Shown one piece after another: positions 33,489-34,588 of a stretch of DNA of 34,588 nt (position 1 is the first letter of the stretch; each line of letters opens with the position of its first letter). The DNA comes from Rubrivivax sp. (GTDB taxonomy: Bacteria > Pseudomonadota > Gammaproteobacteria > Burkholderiales > Burkholderiaceae_C). A model generated the notes under the pieces. It was not told where the DNA came from and did no database searches. It saw only the letters and a list, made by a program, of their open reading frames with translations. The stretch covers positions 1 to 34,588 of the forward strand of contig JAJAZC010000142.1 in NCBI GenBank assembly GCA_026785885.1. The letters are read 5' to 3'. The translations under genes were made by a program, and so were the position numbers.

Positions 33489-33509
33489 GTCTGCTGCGGT
33501 CGAGTCGGC

Positions 33510-34154
33510 CTACGCGATCAATTCGCGGTGTCGCCGCAGGCGGCTTCCGCGAAGCAAGATAAGTCTAGAAGTGGGGTCGATTTCCCGCACGGGCAAAGGC
33601 CACGAAGGCAGCGCGCTTCGCAAACGGACCCGTCCCGCAAAGTCCAAGGCACGCACACGAGCAACCACACGAAAGCCTGCTGTTTGATGGGCCCGCATGG
33701 ACGCTGCGTCCAACCAATCCACATCGCTCCAGACGCGGCGTGGTTGCCCGTCCCCGCGGTCTGCCAGGCATGTAGCGATGTCGGCAAACAAACGCCGGCC
33801 GCGCCAAGACGGCATGACGAAGACATCGCGCACCCACAGCTCATCGGGCGCCATCGGTAACAGCCAATTCAATTCGTCGATGTAGCGCCCACCGCCACCG
33901 ACGACCCACGTTGTGGCGACCGGTGCTCCAGCTGCGTCCATGCGCAGAAAGCGAAGGCCGTTACCCAGCCGTTGCTGCAGGCGCCGCCCGGGGATGTGGT
34001 GACCGACCGCTTTGTGGGCAGCCAAGATGCCCGCTGCGTCGGTCTGCTCATGCACGCTGATAGACGGTTCGCGGCGCGTTGTTTTGGGACCGCCGGCATC
34101 CCGAGTTAGAACTGCAATGTCGTGCAGATAAATGTGAAGACGGGCAAGAAGCAT
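33510..34154 (-). CDS. GNAT-family N-acetyltransferase
   Basis: A 214-aa protein if started at the ATG at 34154 (MLLARLHIYLHDIAVL). The frame is open to 34370, but the upstream part is cysteine-rich and unlike protein. The C-terminal half carries GNAT motifs: LWVRDVFVMPSWRGRRLFAD (strand 4 and the CoA-pyrophosphate loop, here W-R-G-R-R rather than the usual Q-x-x-G-x-G/A) and DAASMRAHQTAGFRVVARV (the NxxAxxxYxxxGF-like motif). DELNWLLPMA suggests a specific substrate pocket. It converges on the DDAH-like gene with 21 bp between stop codons. The start is not certain because no ribosome-binding site is visible. The acceptor amine is unknown. Confidence 0.72.
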   Translation of the reverse strand: MLLARLHIYLHDIAVLTRDAGGPKTTRREPSISVHEQTDAAGILAAHKAVGHHIPGRRLQQRLGNGLRFLRMDAAGAPVATTWVVGGGGRYIDELNWLLPMAPDELWVRDVFVMPSWRGRRLFADIATCLADRGDGQPRRVWSDVDWLDAASMRAHQTAGFRVVARVRALDFAGRVRLRSALPSWPLPVREIDPTSRLILLRGSRLRRHRELIA

Positions 34155-34588
34155 GTGTGAAGAGCAGCTTGGATATTTACAAGTGGCCAAGTTTGGCGCG
34201 ATCTGCAAGTCCTTCAACGGGCTGCGGTAGCCTGCCATGCAGAACACCGGGGACGCTACCGCGAACGACACGATTTCAGTCACGCATGTTCGGCTCCAGC
34301 TTGAAGTTCGTTTCGAGAGGCAACACCGAATCGGCCGTTTAAGCCCGGTCATCCGGCATTTCGTCGGCACAGAAACGTGAACCTGCCGCTGGACGTCTGC
34401 GACCGATTTAAATCATCAAAGTTGACTAGATCCTGGATCCGTGACCAGGCTGGCTGAGAGCAACCGTCAGCAGCCATTGCTCGCGTAATTCAGGGCGCAT
34501 TTGGTACCCCCATTGAGCAAATGCTCGGCACGACCCGCGAGGTCCGCTCGTTTGGTGGTTCGAATGTCGATGCGCCGTCGGTTTGACA
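34155..34588. other. Window end, no gene recognised
   Basis: The 434 bp beyond the GNAT gene contain no reading frame I can support, apart from the doubtful upstream extension of that gene to 34370. TTGACT at 34422-34427 resembles a -35 box but has no gene behind it within the window. A small GAGCA-AA-TGCTC inverted repeat lies near 34516-34527. Composition is less GC-rich than the core half of the window. Confidence 0.4.

Noticed and set aside
34155-34370. N-terminal extension of the last GNAT gene to 34370
   Set aside because: The added 72 residues are Cys/Ser/Arg-rich without family likeness; the ATG at 34154 gives a usual GNAT length.
22260-34588. Exosortase or PEP-CTERM locus
   Set aside because: Some neighbours resemble exosortase-associated families, but no exosortase gene and no PEP-CTERM tail could be found in any protein here.

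Overview
This is chromosomal sequence from a GC-rich betaproteobacterium, most likely order Burkholderiales (Comamonadaceae or the Rubrivivax/Leptothrix/Ideonella group). That placement rests on family-level recognition: the glycolytic genes pgk, pyk and fba lying together, LysM protein-dprA-smg, def-fmt, a DUF1631 protein, yajC-secD-secF, and the style of GC-rich dispersed repeats. No rRNA, tRNA, CRISPR array, intact insertion sequence or phage gene was seen. The first ~120 bases are almost pure G/C homopolymer-like sequence and look like a poor contig edge.

Region 1 (1-8.4 kb) is central carbon metabolism, all on the minus strand: pgk, then maeB (malic enzyme fused to a phosphotransacetylase-like domain), pyk, a small membrane protein and class II fba, followed by a broken or misread lipoprotein-like frame at the edge. 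A plus-strand vapBC toxin-antitoxin pair interrupts this series between maeB and pyk. A 169-bp near-perfect palindrome sits between pgk and maeB, flanked by a duplicated copy of the pgk 3' end.

Region 2 (8.4-22 kb) is housekeeping. It holds an azlCD amino-acid exporter, a GIN-domain (DUF2807) exported protein, a small lipoprotein, fmt-def, the divergent LysM-dprA-smg group, a large DUF1631 protein and the Sec accessory operon yajC-secD-secF. Short-unit tandem repeats fill many of the intergenic gaps. The most striking are two arrays of the same 11-bp unit that bracket the fmt-def pair on both sides.

Region 3 (22-34.5 kb) is accessory and looks envelope- or glycan-related. On the minus strand, in transcription order, are two large Tat-type lipoproteins with hexamer-encoded Pro-Ala linkers, an asparagine-synthase-like protein without the N-terminal glutaminase cysteine, and a family-2 glycosyltransferase. 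Divergent from them on the plus strand are a FemAB/BioF2-like GNAT acyltransferase, a free-standing amino-acid adenylation enzyme, and a DDAH/amidinotransferase-fold enzyme whose start overlaps the adenylation gene by 4 bp. A second GNAT protein converges on them. My inference is that this is a locus that decorates or assembles a surface glycan, or makes a small amino-acid-derived product. Parts of it resemble genes found near exosortase/EPS loci, but no exosortase or PEP-CTERM protein is visible here. It is the best candidate in the window for something undescribed.
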